Assembly (NCBI GenBank): GCA_037157565.1
Contig: JAZHRO010000036.1
Coordinates: 137,198,501 to 137,262,500, forward strand
Direction of reading: 5' to 3'
Length of the DNA stretch: 64,000 nucleotides
Source of the DNA: Thalassia testudinum
Taxonomy: Eukaryota > Streptophyta > Magnoliopsida > Alismatales > Hydrocharitaceae
Shown: piece after piece, positions 53,001 to 61,891 of the stretch
Layout: every line of letters begins with the position of its first letter
Numbering within the stretch: the first letter of the stretch is position 1
Position numbers and translations under genes: made by a program
Notes under the pieces: generated by a model
The model's database searches: none
What the model saw: the letters and a program-made list of their open reading frames with translations, nothing else
Told to the model about the DNA's origin: nothing

Positions 53001-53845
53001 TTGCCTGAATTCACTTGGGTTGCCGCCTTTTTGTCGCCTCTTGCCTCTCGCTATTGTGGGCCTTGTCGCCTTAGCGTCGCCTTTCACATTGACAACTTTG
53101 ATAGTGGAAGCGATTAAAATATTTTTTATATTAGAATGTGGGAAAAGTTGTGGAAACAATTTCATTGGGAATCACGAAGCCAATGTTATCCCCAACATAA
53201 CCCTTTGGGATTGTAGAGAATAACCTTTTCTAATGGGATAACCTACAGGTTATCTCTCAGCTAAATGCAACCTTTGAGTCCTTAAGTTAGAGTCCTTCGT
53301 ACATATTTCATATGCGGTTAATCTACAAATTTAGCACCACTCTCACAAATTCTTGACAAGATATTTCTTGCAATACAATCATTAGTTTCACTAAATCAAT
53401 AAAGAGAGTAGTTGGTACCTCTTTGCTTTGAGGATTTCCATTTTACACCTTAGGAGACGAGTTGCTTAAGTTCTAGACCTGCCAACCAAACTAATTGTCC
53501 TCCCTTACATTAAAAACTTGCTTGAACCTCTCTACAAATAATGCTTCCTTAAAGCTTCATTCTTTGGCTCATCAACTTGATAACTTTATATTTTTGCACA
53601 GGTTTTGTTTGATTTCTATCATTTGTAACCAAGCTTTTGTATTTTGCACTTCTACTAGAAGAATATGTTGCATCAAGGTATGCTATTTATTGGATGATAA
53701 TTTTTTTTTGTTCCGTGCACTACAGGTTTATGCTTTTATTGCACCTAAAATCATCGGGGGAAAACATGCTCCAACTCCAGTTAATGATCTAGGGATGGTT
53801 GAAATGTCCCAAGCACTTAATTTGATTGATGTCTCATTTGAGCAG
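34906..53845 (+). CDS. PYRR: PYRR, riboflavin-pathway reductase, internal part of the gene (five exons)
   Basis: Exons 34906-35040, 35308-35407, 35566-35691, 35775-36088 and 53726-53845 join without frame breaks to 265 codons (795 bp), all with AG/GT borders. The product matches plant PYRR (PHS1 in maize), a plastid protein that reduces the ribosylamino pyrimidine phosphate to its ribitylamino form with NADPH, the third step of riboflavin synthesis. The first exon and a half complete the deaminase-like domain, which in plant PYRR is catalytically dead. The rest is the RibD C-terminal reductase domain. Plant PYRR also has a COG3236 N-glycosidase domain after this, which is not in the window. 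The 5' exons (transit peptide and deaminase start) are also absent. No stop or splice defect is seen, so the gene is probably functional despite its introns. Confidence 0.85.
35308..35407 (+). CDS. PYRR: PYRR exon: deaminase/reductase linker
   Basis: 100 bp, phase 0 to phase 1, reading [20 protein letters not shown] and on to [10 protein letters not shown]. The KYAMTLDG block begins the RibD reductase domain and aligns with KLAMSLDG in bacterial RibD. Acceptor TGTGTAG, donor GTGCGT. Confidence 0.85.
35566..35691 (+). CDS. PYRR: PYRR exon: reductase domain, NADPH/substrate-binding start
   Basis: 126 bp, phase 1 to phase 1, reading [20 protein letters not shown] and [11 protein letters not shown]. 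The SDA(V)xVGGNTVRxDDP block is a hallmark of the RibD reductase fold, continued across the next splice by DPRLTAR. Acceptor TACAG, donor GTACAT. Confidence 0.85.
35775..36088 (+). CDS. PYRR: PYRR exon: reductase core
   Basis: 314 bp, phase 1 to phase 0. It holds [20 protein letters not shown], a [20 protein letters not shown] stretch and [28 protein letters not shown] matches the EGG(P/A)xL(A/N) substrate-binding block of RibD-type reductases. The donor GTACTC starts the 17.6 kb intron. Confidence 0.9.
36540..38390 (+). pseudogene. LINE-G ORF1 remnants
   Basis: A zinc-knuckle trace and a DUF4283 segment are in neighbouring frames. The order, knuckle first and then [16 protein letters not shown], is like that of LINE-A (knuckles at 3800-3910, then LVGETMEGV at 4045), so the two LINEs appear to belong to related families. 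Stops and frame changes abound. Confidence 0.5.
38610..40320 (+). pseudogene. LINE-G ORF2 (endonuclease and RT start), broken
   Basis: Endonuclease fragments run from [11 protein letters not shown] (38630) to the [12 protein letters not shown] end near 39200. A linker domain follows (39517-39798, 93 codons open). RT has [16 protein letters not shown] (40128-40180) and [14 protein letters not shown]. It ends 60-70 residues later where copia F inserted, leaving no catalytic aspartates. Confidence 0.6.
40971..41980 (+). pseudogene. Copia F gag, broken
   Basis: Starts with ATGGCATGTTCTAG and carries the UBN2-type block MLDQANYS, with TAG for the next Trp (41081), then [15 protein letters not shown]. 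The last 162 codons (41491-41979) are open and hold a Gly/Arg-rich stretch and a complete zinc knuckle [14 protein letters not shown] (41731-41775). It is closely related to gag of copia A. Confidence 0.75.
41981..42906 (+). pseudogene. Copia F protease and integrase start, broken
   Basis: Protease shows [13 protein letters not shown] (about 41980-42018) with an intact DSGA after a TAG. GAG-pre-integrase follows at 42340-42500 ([12 protein letters not shown], then CDAY for the usual CxxC). Integrase (42525-42839) has [11 protein letters not shown] and SDNALEF, then the [10 protein letters not shown] block with both Gln codons as TAG. It stops in LLIHP. Confidence 0.75.
43379..44798 (-). mobile_element. 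Ty1/copia element I, minus strand, internally deleted
   Basis: LTRs of about 150 bp lie at 43379-43527 and 44647-44798 (share CCTAGGGCTCTCTTATATAG). TTGTC occurs at 43374-43378 and 44799-44803, a target duplication. Between the LTRs only the C-terminal part of pol remains (RT from AWFQRL, RNase H). The deletion runs from RT through integrase, protease, gag and primer site up to the 5' LTR edge. Its LTR ends (CATCCAAT) resemble those of copia H. Confidence 0.8.
43535..44590 (-). pseudogene. Copia I RT and RNase H remnant
   Basis: RT reads [20 protein letters not shown], with one Asp deleted from YVDD (44480-44500), then [20 protein letters not shown] (frame break at 44390). RNase H follows with [16 protein letters not shown] (43960-44000), [15 protein letters not shown] (43780) and [12 protein letters not shown] (43600). 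It is the same subfamily as copia A and B. Confidence 0.75.
44880..45788. repeat. AT-rich tract with direct duplications, inside the hAT element
   Basis: Very AT-rich, with frequent TATTA/TAATA words. TTACTGTTAGACTAGTAATA plus CTAATATCTAAGTTATAG-like sequence occurs at about 45163 and again at about 45496. AACACTAATAACTTATAAAAG also occurs twice, at 45553 and 45600. It probably represents the 5' intron region of the hAT gene or another AT-rich insert. No coding is seen. Confidence 0.5.
45789..45972. mobile_element. MITE with ~65 bp terminal inverted repeats
   Basis: The left arm TTGACAGAGGTGTAGTGTGA is matched by the complement of the right arm TTGAGAGAGGTGTAGTGTGG, and the match continues through GTTTAGTC...ACATAGT(G/A)GAGTA...ACTTTAT(A/G)TTGTGTGTGAT. 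The centre is about 50 bp. A duplicated flank is unclear (TTTAT on both sides at slightly different offset), so the superfamily is not assigned. Confidence 0.65.
45983..46124 (+). repeat. 5' LTR of copia H
   Basis: 142 bp, starts TGTTAGCATATAGTG and ends CACCCAAGT. A TATA-like CTCTCTATATAAGAGAG (46068-46084) is the likely promoter. Confidence 0.85.
46430..48225. mobile_element. Unclassified 1.8 kb insert (X2) in the leader of copia H
   Basis: GCACATC flanks it on both sides (46423-46429, 48226-48232), and the H leader continues across it. Near the left end are GTCTCGGGTCGAACACAGGG (about 46530) and AT-rich sequence. The middle is GC-richer with short frames on both strands, no known domain. 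The right end has repeated ATGCATGATGATGCATG words (48127-48170) and closes AATTAGATGTGT. The ACAGGGAGG motif, the ATGCATG words and the ATTAG...ATC end recall insert X1. The class is unknown. Confidence 0.5.
48651..48745 (+). repeat. Three-copy tandem repeat before copia H protease
   Basis: TTGGGGTGTGTATTC(C/A)CC occurs at 48651, 48683 and 48715, unit about 32 bp. It lies where gag would be expected to end. Confidence 0.75.
48800..52030 (+). pseudogene. Copia H pol without gag, broken
   Basis: Protease: [15 protein letters not shown] (near 48828), active-site DSGA intact. GAG-pre-integrase: [17 protein letters not shown] and [10 protein letters not shown] (49222-49320). Integrase: [12 protein letters not shown] and [14 protein letters not shown], but the block that should read NGVAER has TAG codons and AAG for the catalytic Glu (49678-49680). 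[22 protein letters not shown] (50946-51005) and intact [14 protein letters not shown] (51076-51115). RNase H: 51513-52031, including [13 protein letters not shown] and [12 protein letters not shown]. Several Gln/Trp codons have become stops, and short frameshifts occur. Confidence 0.8.
52039..52181 (+). repeat. 3' LTR of copia H
   Basis: 143 bp, starts TGTTAGGATATAGTG right after the polypurine tract and aligns with the 5' LTR along its whole length with few differences. Confidence 0.85.
52212..52767 (+). pseudogene. hAT transposase remnant: BED finger plus acidic tail
   Basis: Starts [19 protein letters not shown] (52212) and contains a BED-type finger [20 protein letters not shown] (52287-52350), the DNA-binding end of plant hAT transposases. 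A stop follows at about 52390. An open 79-codon stretch (52528-52767) ends with an acidic tail ([17 protein letters not shown] and on to LEDDFDE), typical of the C-terminus. The RNase H-like catalytic and dimerisation domains, usually about 450 residues, are missing. Confidence 0.65.
53101..53725 (+). other. 3' end of the large PYRR intron
   Basis: AT-rich non-coding sequence. A T-run (53701-53709) and TTCCGTGCACTACAG form the acceptor. No other feature is seen. Confidence 0.6.
53726..53845 (+). CDS. PYRR: PYRR exon: reductase C-terminal segment
   Basis: 40 codons in phase 0, [20 protein letters not shown] then [20 protein letters not shown]. The FIAPKIIGG block closes the RibD-type reductase fold. 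Donor GTTTGT follows. It continues the frame of the exon ending at 36088 exactly, which ties the two sides of the 17.6 kb intron together. Confidence 0.9.
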
Positions 53846-53929
53846 GTTTGTTTAGTTTCACAAAAGATTAACAACTTTTATTACATGACATGCATTCTAT
53901 TGATTCGTAATGCTAGTTAGAATATGTTA
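53846..53929 (+). other. Start of the next PYRR intron
   Basis: Intron sequence from donor GTTTGTTTAG to the LTR of copia E1. The next exon is not found in the remaining 10 kb. Confidence 0.55.
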
Positions 53930-54479
53930 TGTTATGATTTGAGGGGTGTTTTGTTATTTTCTATTTCTTCTTGGACTTTCTTGTACTTTAACCTTTTAGC
54001 CTCTCTTTATATAAAGAGACTAGGGCTTTTTTTGAAAGAAGATAAGCCACTTATTTCTCTTCTAACATGGTATTAGAGCGGGATGAGTCTTTGGCTCTTT
54101 GTGTTTTGGTACCTTCCACCAAAAAGAAACCTAGAAGAAAGAGTTCTCTTTCTTTTCACTTCTCGTTTTGGATCCTGATTGTAGCTTCCTAGCAGGTAGC
54201 GTTGTTGCCTAATAGCATCTCTAGCATTTGCCTCAATAGCAGTTGGAGGCGCCGCTAGTCCTACAACAGTGCTGTCGGGGCTTGTTGTAGTGCCCTACAA
54301 CGTCGCCAACACCTTTGGTGGCTGCCTAAGGGAACCTCCTACGCTCCTTGTTGCTCTCTCTTGCATTTCAAGTTGTATACCATCTTTGATGTGACTAGAG
54401 GCACTCTTGGCTATCATCTTTGCTATTGATAATTTGATGATCCTAAATCTATTTTTGATAATAGCCCTTAATATCTTCT

Positions 54480-57150
54480 CCAATGTTTCTTCTAACTCTA
54501 CGTGATGACGTCGAGATCATCCAATGCCCTTGAAGTCAAACTTATGACTTCCTTTGCCTCTATTGTGATTCAAGGCACCTCCATGAAGCTTAACGTTGTC
54601 TAGAATTACCTTCTTCATTCCCAGGCATTTAATATATTTGTTGAAGGATAAAAGAAACTCTATATCTTGACCATGACTGCCCCAGATGCTCAATTACTAG
54701 ATTTTGAGAGATGGGAATAGGACAATTATTTGGTGAACAACATTGAGCCATTGATTGTTGCAAACCTGTTATACAAGAAGACTGCTAAGGAGATATCGGT
54801 TAGCTTGGCAAAGAAGTTTTCTCAGAAATCCTATCATGCCCGTTTGGCAGATATATACTGTCGAATTTAGTCTACATCTCAGGATGAGTGCTTGCTTGTC
54901 GATTACTATACTGAGATAGAAGCGTTATTTGAGGAATTGAATGTGTTCCAATCATCTTGTTGCACTACCCAAATAGGGCATCGATAGGTGTGGTAGGTTT
55001 ATAGGTTTCTAGATGATCTGAGATCTAGATACCAACTTGCTCGAGATTAGATACTTGCTATGGATGATATTCCCGAACTGGAAATTGTATATGGGAGACT
55101 CCAGAAGACCTCTATGGATGTGAGCACTGTGCCAGAGGTTACTGCACAACTTGCTCTTCCCCCATAGAGACATCTCCCTTTGTTCTTGGTGGGCATGGGG
55201 GGCCTGGTTTAGGTTGTGGATGGGGTCGTGATTGTGGTTGCACTTATGAGCCATGCATCCATTGCAAGTAGACTAATCACCTGTCTGATCATTGTTGGGC
55301 CAAGTTTGGTAGACCAAGCTGAGCCAACTCTGTTGTGACTTGGGAGTTTTCTCGTGGTGGAGTCCATCTCTCTCCATCAATGATTATAACTGTCTACCAC
55401 AGTTTCTTCGGCAGGCTCCCTCACATACATATAATCATGTTGCTTCTACTTTATTTGCAAACTCTACAAGTGCTACAACCAATTTGGCTATGGCATCTTC
55501 TACCTTTTGCATGGTTGATTCAGGTGCATCCAAACACCTTATTGGTAACAAGGATGCTCTTGCCTCCTTACAATGCTCTAGTATTACTACTGTCAGATTG
55601 GCGGATGGGTTGTATTCGCCTGTTATGATTTGATGATGTTCAGTTTACACCTACTTTACAGTTGTTAGATGTCTATTATACTCCATAATTTCCACATATC
55701 TTGTTATATGTTTATAGATTGTGTAAAGATCTCCAATGTTGGGTGATATTTGATGAGCATTTTGTTTTCTTGTAGGACATCTAGACAGGGAAGATGATTG
55801 GTGAGGGGATTGAGAAAGATGGGCTCTATCATGTTTTTGCTGGTGTTGCTTCTATGATCTGTCTCTGTTAATCCTTACCTTTAGCATTGTCGTTTTGGTC
55901 ATCCTTCTGCTGTACAACTTAGGAAGATGTTCCCAGACTCTTCTATCTCATCCTCTTTGGACTGTGATGCTTGTTAGCTTGGGAAACATCATTGAGTCCT
56001 TGTTCCTTGAGACAATAACTAGAATCCCTCTCTATTTCATTTAGTTCATTGTCATGTGTGGGGTCCTTGTTGAATAACCCACCGTTCTTTATTTTGTTAT
56101 TTTGTCATTTTTTATTGATGACTATTGTCATCTATTTCGGGTGTTTTTGTTAAAGGATTGGTTAGAGATCAATGCTATACTCCTTAAGTTTTATAATGAA
56201 GTTCAAAATTTTTATTCAACTAGCGTAAAAATTTCCCATAGTGATAATGCTCTTGAGTGTATGCAAAGGGATATTCAAGACTTTCTTGCCTAAAATTCAT
56301 TCATCCACCAACCATCCTGTGCCTATACTTTGCAAAGAATGGCGTTGCTAAGAGGAAGCTTCGCCATGTTCTTGATATGGCCTACATATGTCTTATTACT
56401 ATGAAAGTGCTTAAACACTTCTTGGGGGATGCCATCCTTATTGTTGCATATCTCATCAACAAGGTTCCATCCTCTATGCTTAATGGTGACATTCCTTTCT
56501 GAATTTATAGCCCAATGCTGAGCTCTTTAGCTTACCATTATAGATCTTTGGTTGTACCAATTTTGTCCACCTTTTTTTGGGTAGTTGACAATTTCTCCCT
56601 TAAGTACTTCAAATGTGTGTTTTTGGGATACTTATGCTTTCGGAGAGGGTATCATTGTTTTGATCACGTTGGGAATAAATATTATGTGTTTGCTGATGTG
56701 CCATTTTTTGAGAGGATGCCTTTCTTGATGAAGGCTCCTATCTTGGTTGGGTCACCTATACCTATGAGCATTGTCCCAAGGACCCCATGTCCATTTCCTT
56801 GCCATCTATGTAGGTTGAAGGAGCCCATCTGGACTATCTTTGCCACCAATGTTAGTTGATTTACCCATTACTCTACGGAAGGCAGTGAGGAGTTCATCCA
56901 TGTCACATTATATTACTATTGATCATCTTAGTCTTGCTTTGAAGAAGTTTTCTACAGCTTTGCTTGCCATGTTAGTTCCTAAGAGTTATCATGATGATGT
57001 GCAGGATCCAAGTTGGCGATAGGCCATGGATGAGGAGATGATAGCCCTCACTACATGGGGGACCTGGGAGTTACTAATCTCCCTGATGGGGTTTATACCA
57101 TCAATTATAAACTAGATGGGATTGTTAAGAGACTGAAGGTGAGATAGGTT
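54480..57150 (+). pseudogene. Copia E1 gag, protease and integrase, broken
   Basis: Gag traces run from SNALEVKLMTSF (54510) to a zinc-knuckle trace CIHCK (55258). Protease shows MASSTFCMVDSGASKHLIGN (55491-55548) with DSGA. Integrase lies at 56102-56500 (FIDDYCHLF, SDNALE, then NGVAKRKLRHVLD with Lys for the catalytic Glu). The C-terminal part (56515-56859) has FLGYLCFRRGYHCFD. It breaks near 57150 after an RT-start-like MDEEMIALTTWGTWEL. Confidence 0.65.
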
Positions 57151-57159
57151 GGGTTCGAA

Positions 57160-58944
57160 GTGTTTGGGGTTTCAATATTTTCTTATTTTGATTGATGGTT
57201 GTACTATGATGAAAGAAAAGTTGAAGGCTTCTATACTCATTCAATTTTTTTAATGAAATAAGGATTCCATTTTCACTACTATATGTGTGTTCAAGACTGA
57301 TAATGGGCTTGAATTTGTGAATGCCACTTTATCCCAGTTTTTTACTTCTTTGGGGATCATTCATTTGACCTCATGCATTCATACCTCCCAACAGAATGGG
57401 GTGGTTGAGCACATGTTGAGGCATTTACTTGATGCAACATGGATTATGATGTTTCACATGCATGTGCTTGCTTGTTTTTGGTGGATGCGATCCTTACCGT
57501 TGCATTCCTCATAAATAGTGTCTTTGTTCGTCTTGGGTGGCCAGACACCTTATTCTACTTTTCTAGGTCGAGATGCTTTTCTCCTCACTCCTATGGTGTT
57601 TGAGTGTGTCTGGTTTGTCCACTTGTTCAACAAGTTTTCCGCTTGGGTCATGAAGTGCATTTTCTTGGGATACTCGAGGACCCAAAAGGGATATTGCTGT
57701 TATGATACAATGGCTCATAAATTCTTTATCAGTGCTGATGTTACCTTTTTTGAGGACATTCCTTATTACTCATGGAAAGAGAGACTCTTCCTATGCCACC
57801 AAGTACAGGACAACCGGATCCTCCTCCTGAGCCATCCTTCTTTTACCTGCGGACATTCCATCGCAGAGCTCCCACTGAACTTACAGATGAGCCTCTATCC
57901 ACCATTCCTGCACAACCTTCTGTTGATCATGCGGATTTGAATGGAGATCAAGTAATTCCTTATATTGAGGGATCTAACTTGGACCTTCTCATTGCTCAGC
58001 GGAAGGGACATTGGTTATGTGCCCACTATTCTATTTCATAGCATGTCTTTTGATTGTTTACCTATAGCACGAATGTTGCTATCACTTATAGTTGACAGTC
58101 ACCAGATTTCACATAGCCATGTAGAGACCTTTTGGGATCCTGCTTGGGCACTTGCTACGAAGGAAGAGATGGCATCACTTCAATCTCTTGGCACATGGGA
58201 GTTGGTTGACCTACCCCAGGTGGTACTATAATGGGGTGTAGGTGGGTGTTTACCCTCAAAGGTCCCGAATGCTATAAGGTGTGGTTAGTGGCCAAAGGAT
58301 ATACTTAGACCTTTGGTGTTGATTACTTTGAGACTTTTTCCTCGGTTACCCAATTGAATTATTCTCGGATCCTTTTATATATTGTAGTGAATCGTGCCTA
58401 ACTGGATATAAAGCATGCCTTCTTATATGACATCCTTGATGAGAAGGTATACATGCAATAACCTCCTGAATTTGTTAGCGAGGGAGAGTGTCACAAGGTA
58501 TGCAAGTTACAACTTACATAAGGCAATGTTTAGGTTGAAACAAAGCCCAATAGCATGGCTTGACACATTTAGCACTGCCATTCGGATATTTGGGTTCTCA
58601 CGGTCTACGTCAGATCACTAAGTATTTGTAAGACACACAAAGGTAGGATTAGTGATTCTTATAGTATATGTGGGTGATATCCGATTGACAGGAAGTGACA
58701 GGAAAGGCCTAGAGGCAACTAAGGCTTCTTACATACTCAGTTTATCACCAAAGATCTTGGGCTGATCAGCTATTTTTTGGGTATTGAGATACATCAATTG
58801 AATGGAGGGATGGTTCTCTTCCAACGAAAGTATGTGTTGGACATGCTTCACGAGACAAGGATGTTTGGCTGCAAACTTTCTAGCATACCATTAGATCCTG
58901 CCACTCATTTAGCGGACACCGATAGTCCTATCTCGGAGGATGTT
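57160..58944 (+). pseudogene. Copia E2 integrase and RT, broken
   Basis: A second integrase segment starts mid-domain: FKTDNGLEFVNATLSQFFTS (57289-57350) and QQNGVVEHMLRHLLDATW with intact Glu. The tail is FLGYSRTQKGYCCYD (57660-57705). RT begins at about 58130 with DPAWALATKEEMASLQSLGT (58138-58200). A catalytic box YVGD (58660-58675) replaces YVDD, and the GIEIHQLNGGMVLFQRKY block follows (58777). It breaks at 58944 in SEDV and resumes at 61892. Confidence 0.7.
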
Positions 58945-61891
58945 TGTAAGGGCTTGGATTTTTAATGTATTTAAGAGGCTAGTTAAAATCCTAATTGGTT
59001 GCCTAATAATGGATTAAGGGCCTTAGAAATAAGTAATCCCTTTAAGTTAAAAATAAATGTGTAAGAAATGAAAAGTTGAGCGGCATTTGTTGATGCAAGA
59101 TGGGTTTGTAAACTCTTTAAAAGATACATTTTGGGTAGAAGGGCTTCTGTGCAATTTTTATACCCTTTATATAAGGTAAATAAGATTAGAAATAAAAAAA
59201 AAATCCATTTGCTTGCATCCCAAGCCACTCCCTTCTTTTCCGATGAAGCAATCCTCACCCTCAGCTCTCCCTTGCCCCACCGACCAGCCAGCCACCCTTG
59301 CCAGCTAGCCATCCCTTTGTCGGCCGCCACTGCTGCTACGTCGCCGGAGGAGTTATAGCTGGTGCTGCTGGTGCTGAAGTTGTTGCTGCAGTTACTGTTG
59401 TTGATGTTATTATTGCTGTGCCTATTGCTCGCATAGAGGGAACAAAGAAGGAAGAGGTTCCATCTCCAAGGTAGGGAATATTACCTTGCCTTGATTTATT
59501 TTCTCGTTTCTTATGATGTGGAATGCTTTGAATGAGCCAAAGATGGGGTTGGATCATGATTTTGGGGGTAGTGGCTGCACAATGGAATTATATCATCCAA
59601 ATAGGCTTTGGGGCCAAATCGATGGTGTTGTTGCTAAAAAGGGAATTAAGGGAACTTTTGATAGATTATATGCTCTCCTTATGTTTTAATTAGATTTATA
59701 TTGTTTAAACCCTACTTAGAACTTAAGCAAGTCTTCATGATCAAAGGGCCTAATCTAGGATAATGAGAGACTTAGGCTTGGGAGCATAAGGCGAATTTTT
59801 GCAATAGAGCCCTAATGGCCTAATGCATGGTTGAATAAGTTTTAAAACTTCCTAATGAACCTAAATGGATCCTAATTGGTTTTGTAGGACTTAACCATGT
59901 AACGGTAGAGGAAAGGTTTTAGGACATCAAATTGGTCTATGTATGTGGATTTTCGGTGGCATGGGACCAAGCCTTTTTATGTGTTGCCCTTTAAGGGTTT
60001 TGAGGGGTTCATTTTGGCATTAGGGTTTTAAACAAATGGAAATAATTTTCCTCAATTTTCCCTTGATATACGTGTTTATTGATCATTGAAAATACTTGGA
60101 TTTGCATTTTCTATCATGTGTAGTTTGGTGGTGAATGTGGGTAATTGAATGGGTGATTTGGAGTTCGAAACTTGGTGCTAGAGGCACCGAGTATCGGTAT
60201 TGGTTGGCTTAGTCTTGACTAAAAAGGGTCATAAGCCTGGGACTAAAGGCACCTAGTACCTGTATTGGTGACTAGTAGCGGTGCTGGTTGAGTTCAGTGG
60301 CCATGACTGTGGGTGCCTAATATTGGTACTAGAGCTTAGTACCGGCATTGGCACACGATGGCTTGGAGTGGGTTGGCGATGCCTAGCACCGATATTTAAT
60401 ATTAGTATCAGTATCGGTGCGTATGTTCCACCTTGCTTGAGCTTAGGAGGCAAGGAACTCTTGAAACCTAAGAAGGGGATTAAAAGTCGATTTAATCCAA
60501 CTAAGCATAAGATTGAACCCAAATGTTGATGACTCGACTAGAGTCTAATAAACAAAATGCTTGGATCCTAAGTCTTGGATAAGACCCAGGCGATCTAGTA
60601 GGTCTTTAGGGTTGCCTGATCTGGTATTGATCAGGGAAAAAAGACTAGGGAGCGACTAGGTCGAAGAGATGAGCTCGTAAGGCGAGACACTGGGACTTTG
60701 TGAATCGTGACTTCATTGTCTCGGGTTGGAGACTTGGGAATTCGGGGCAGCTAGAAGTTGCCACAGTTCAACCTTGGAACTAGAATAGTTCCTAGTAAGG
60801 ATTACATGGGGTGCCGTCATGGAGACGAAGTATTGAGAACGACTTGAATCCGACTCGATGCAAGGCGTGTTGAGTTCTTGTGTGGAATAGTCTTCCAGGG
60901 ATCTCAGGTTTCATAACTCAATCGATCTTGTGTGGAATAGCTTTCCAGGGATCTCGAGTGACGAGAATCGCAGGTGATCCTCTGTAAAATTCTTCCAAGG
61001 ATCCAAGGCATCGGAATGTGGATGATCTTGGGTGGAATAGTCTTCTAGAGATCACGGGGGTAAAGTGGGGAATCTCTCCCGCTGAATCATTTGGATTGGG
61101 AACTTGGGGATGTCTTGTGTGAAATAGTTTTCCAAGGACCTCGGGTGTAGTCAATGTTCTAGCCACCGGATTGTGTATTCTTGTCTGGTGGACATGCGTG
61201 TTTTAATCTCTCTGAAGGTCGAGGAGGGGTTATGGTACAAGTGTACCATTGGAGAGGGTACATCGGGATCTCCTTTAGGAGGAAAGGTTGATTTAGTCAC
61301 TCCAGGGATCGGAGTAGCAGGTGTCAGGATCTTGGATCGTTGGGATAGTTATGTAGAACATGTAGCATTAATCAACAAGAATGATTAATAGGTTTGCACC
61401 ACGGTGTTGGTTAGGTGAAACTGGGTAGGGAATTGAAACTTGGGATTTTGTGTTTGGACTAGGGATCTAGCCGACTAGTGAAATTGTACACTACTCCATT
61501 TTTATTGAATTACAGTAGTTGTTTGTTCTCTATAGAGTCACTTGACTCATCCCTATTTTGTGACCTTTTTTCAGGTGTTGCCATCGTGCGTCAACGAGTA
61601 GGACTTGTTGCAGGGTAGGTTTTGTCGGGTGGCAATTGTAGGTACCTTTATGCTTTGGATTTACAATGGTTTTTTGCTCTATATGCTTGCTTGGTGCGTG
61701 TTTAGTTTGTGATGGGAATCATCTTTATGTGTCGTTCTTCCGATATTTTCTTCCATTTTGTTAATAAATGGAACTCTTTGATAACTTGACTTAGTTTGGT
61801 ACAACCTGAATCAAATAAACCAACACCTCTTTTTGTTTCTACTCCTAGAACTCCGACCCTCGTTGGGGGCCTGGGTTTTTGGGGCGTGACA
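58945..61891 (+). mobile_element. Solo LTR, 2.95 kb, probably Gypsy (Tekay/Del-like)
   Basis: Starts TGTAAGGGCTTGG and ends GGGGCGTGACA, with a perfect ATGTT duplication (58940-58944 and 61892-61896) inside the RT of copia E2. No primer site, polypurine tract or coding domain lies inside, so it is one LTR left by recombination. Its size and GGGGCGTGACA end fit large-LTR chromoviruses such as Tekay, but this family call is inferred. A polyalanine-poor GCTGCTGGTG repeat patch lies at about 59325-59420, and a degenerate tandem array at 60865-61145. Confidence 0.75.
60865..61145 (+). repeat. Degenerate tandem repeat in the solo LTR
   Basis: The motif CTTG(T/G)GTGGAATAG(T/C)(C/T)TTCCAGGGATCTC recurs near 60877, 60925, 61026 and 61113, with a weaker copy (CTCTGTAAAATTCTTCC) near 60981. 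Spacing is about 45-100 bp. Confidence 0.65.

Larger units (their letters stand above)
42907..53100 (+). mobile_element. hAT element, internally deleted and heavily interrupted
   Basis: The left end CAGTGCTGTTGAGGCGAACG and the complement of the right end (CAAAGTTGTCAATGTGAAAGG, then CGACGC) are similar, and both ends repeat GGCG/CGCC words, as in plant hAT transposons. The 3' part encodes a BED zinc finger and an acidic C-terminus (52212-52767). The catalytic middle is absent. Copia I, an AT-rich tract, a MITE and copia H sit inside. No matching 8 bp duplication is seen (AATACACC on the left, ATAGTGGA on the right), so one side was probably rearranged. Confidence 0.6.
36089..53725 (+). other. 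17.6 kb PYRR intron filled with transposons
   Basis: Begins GTACTCTTCAC and ends TGCACTACAG. Apart from about 330 bp after the donor and 625 bp before the acceptor, it consists of a LINE, copia F, a hAT element and elements nested in the hAT. All + strand elements lie in the transcription sense of PYRR, and copia I lies antisense. Confidence 0.8.
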
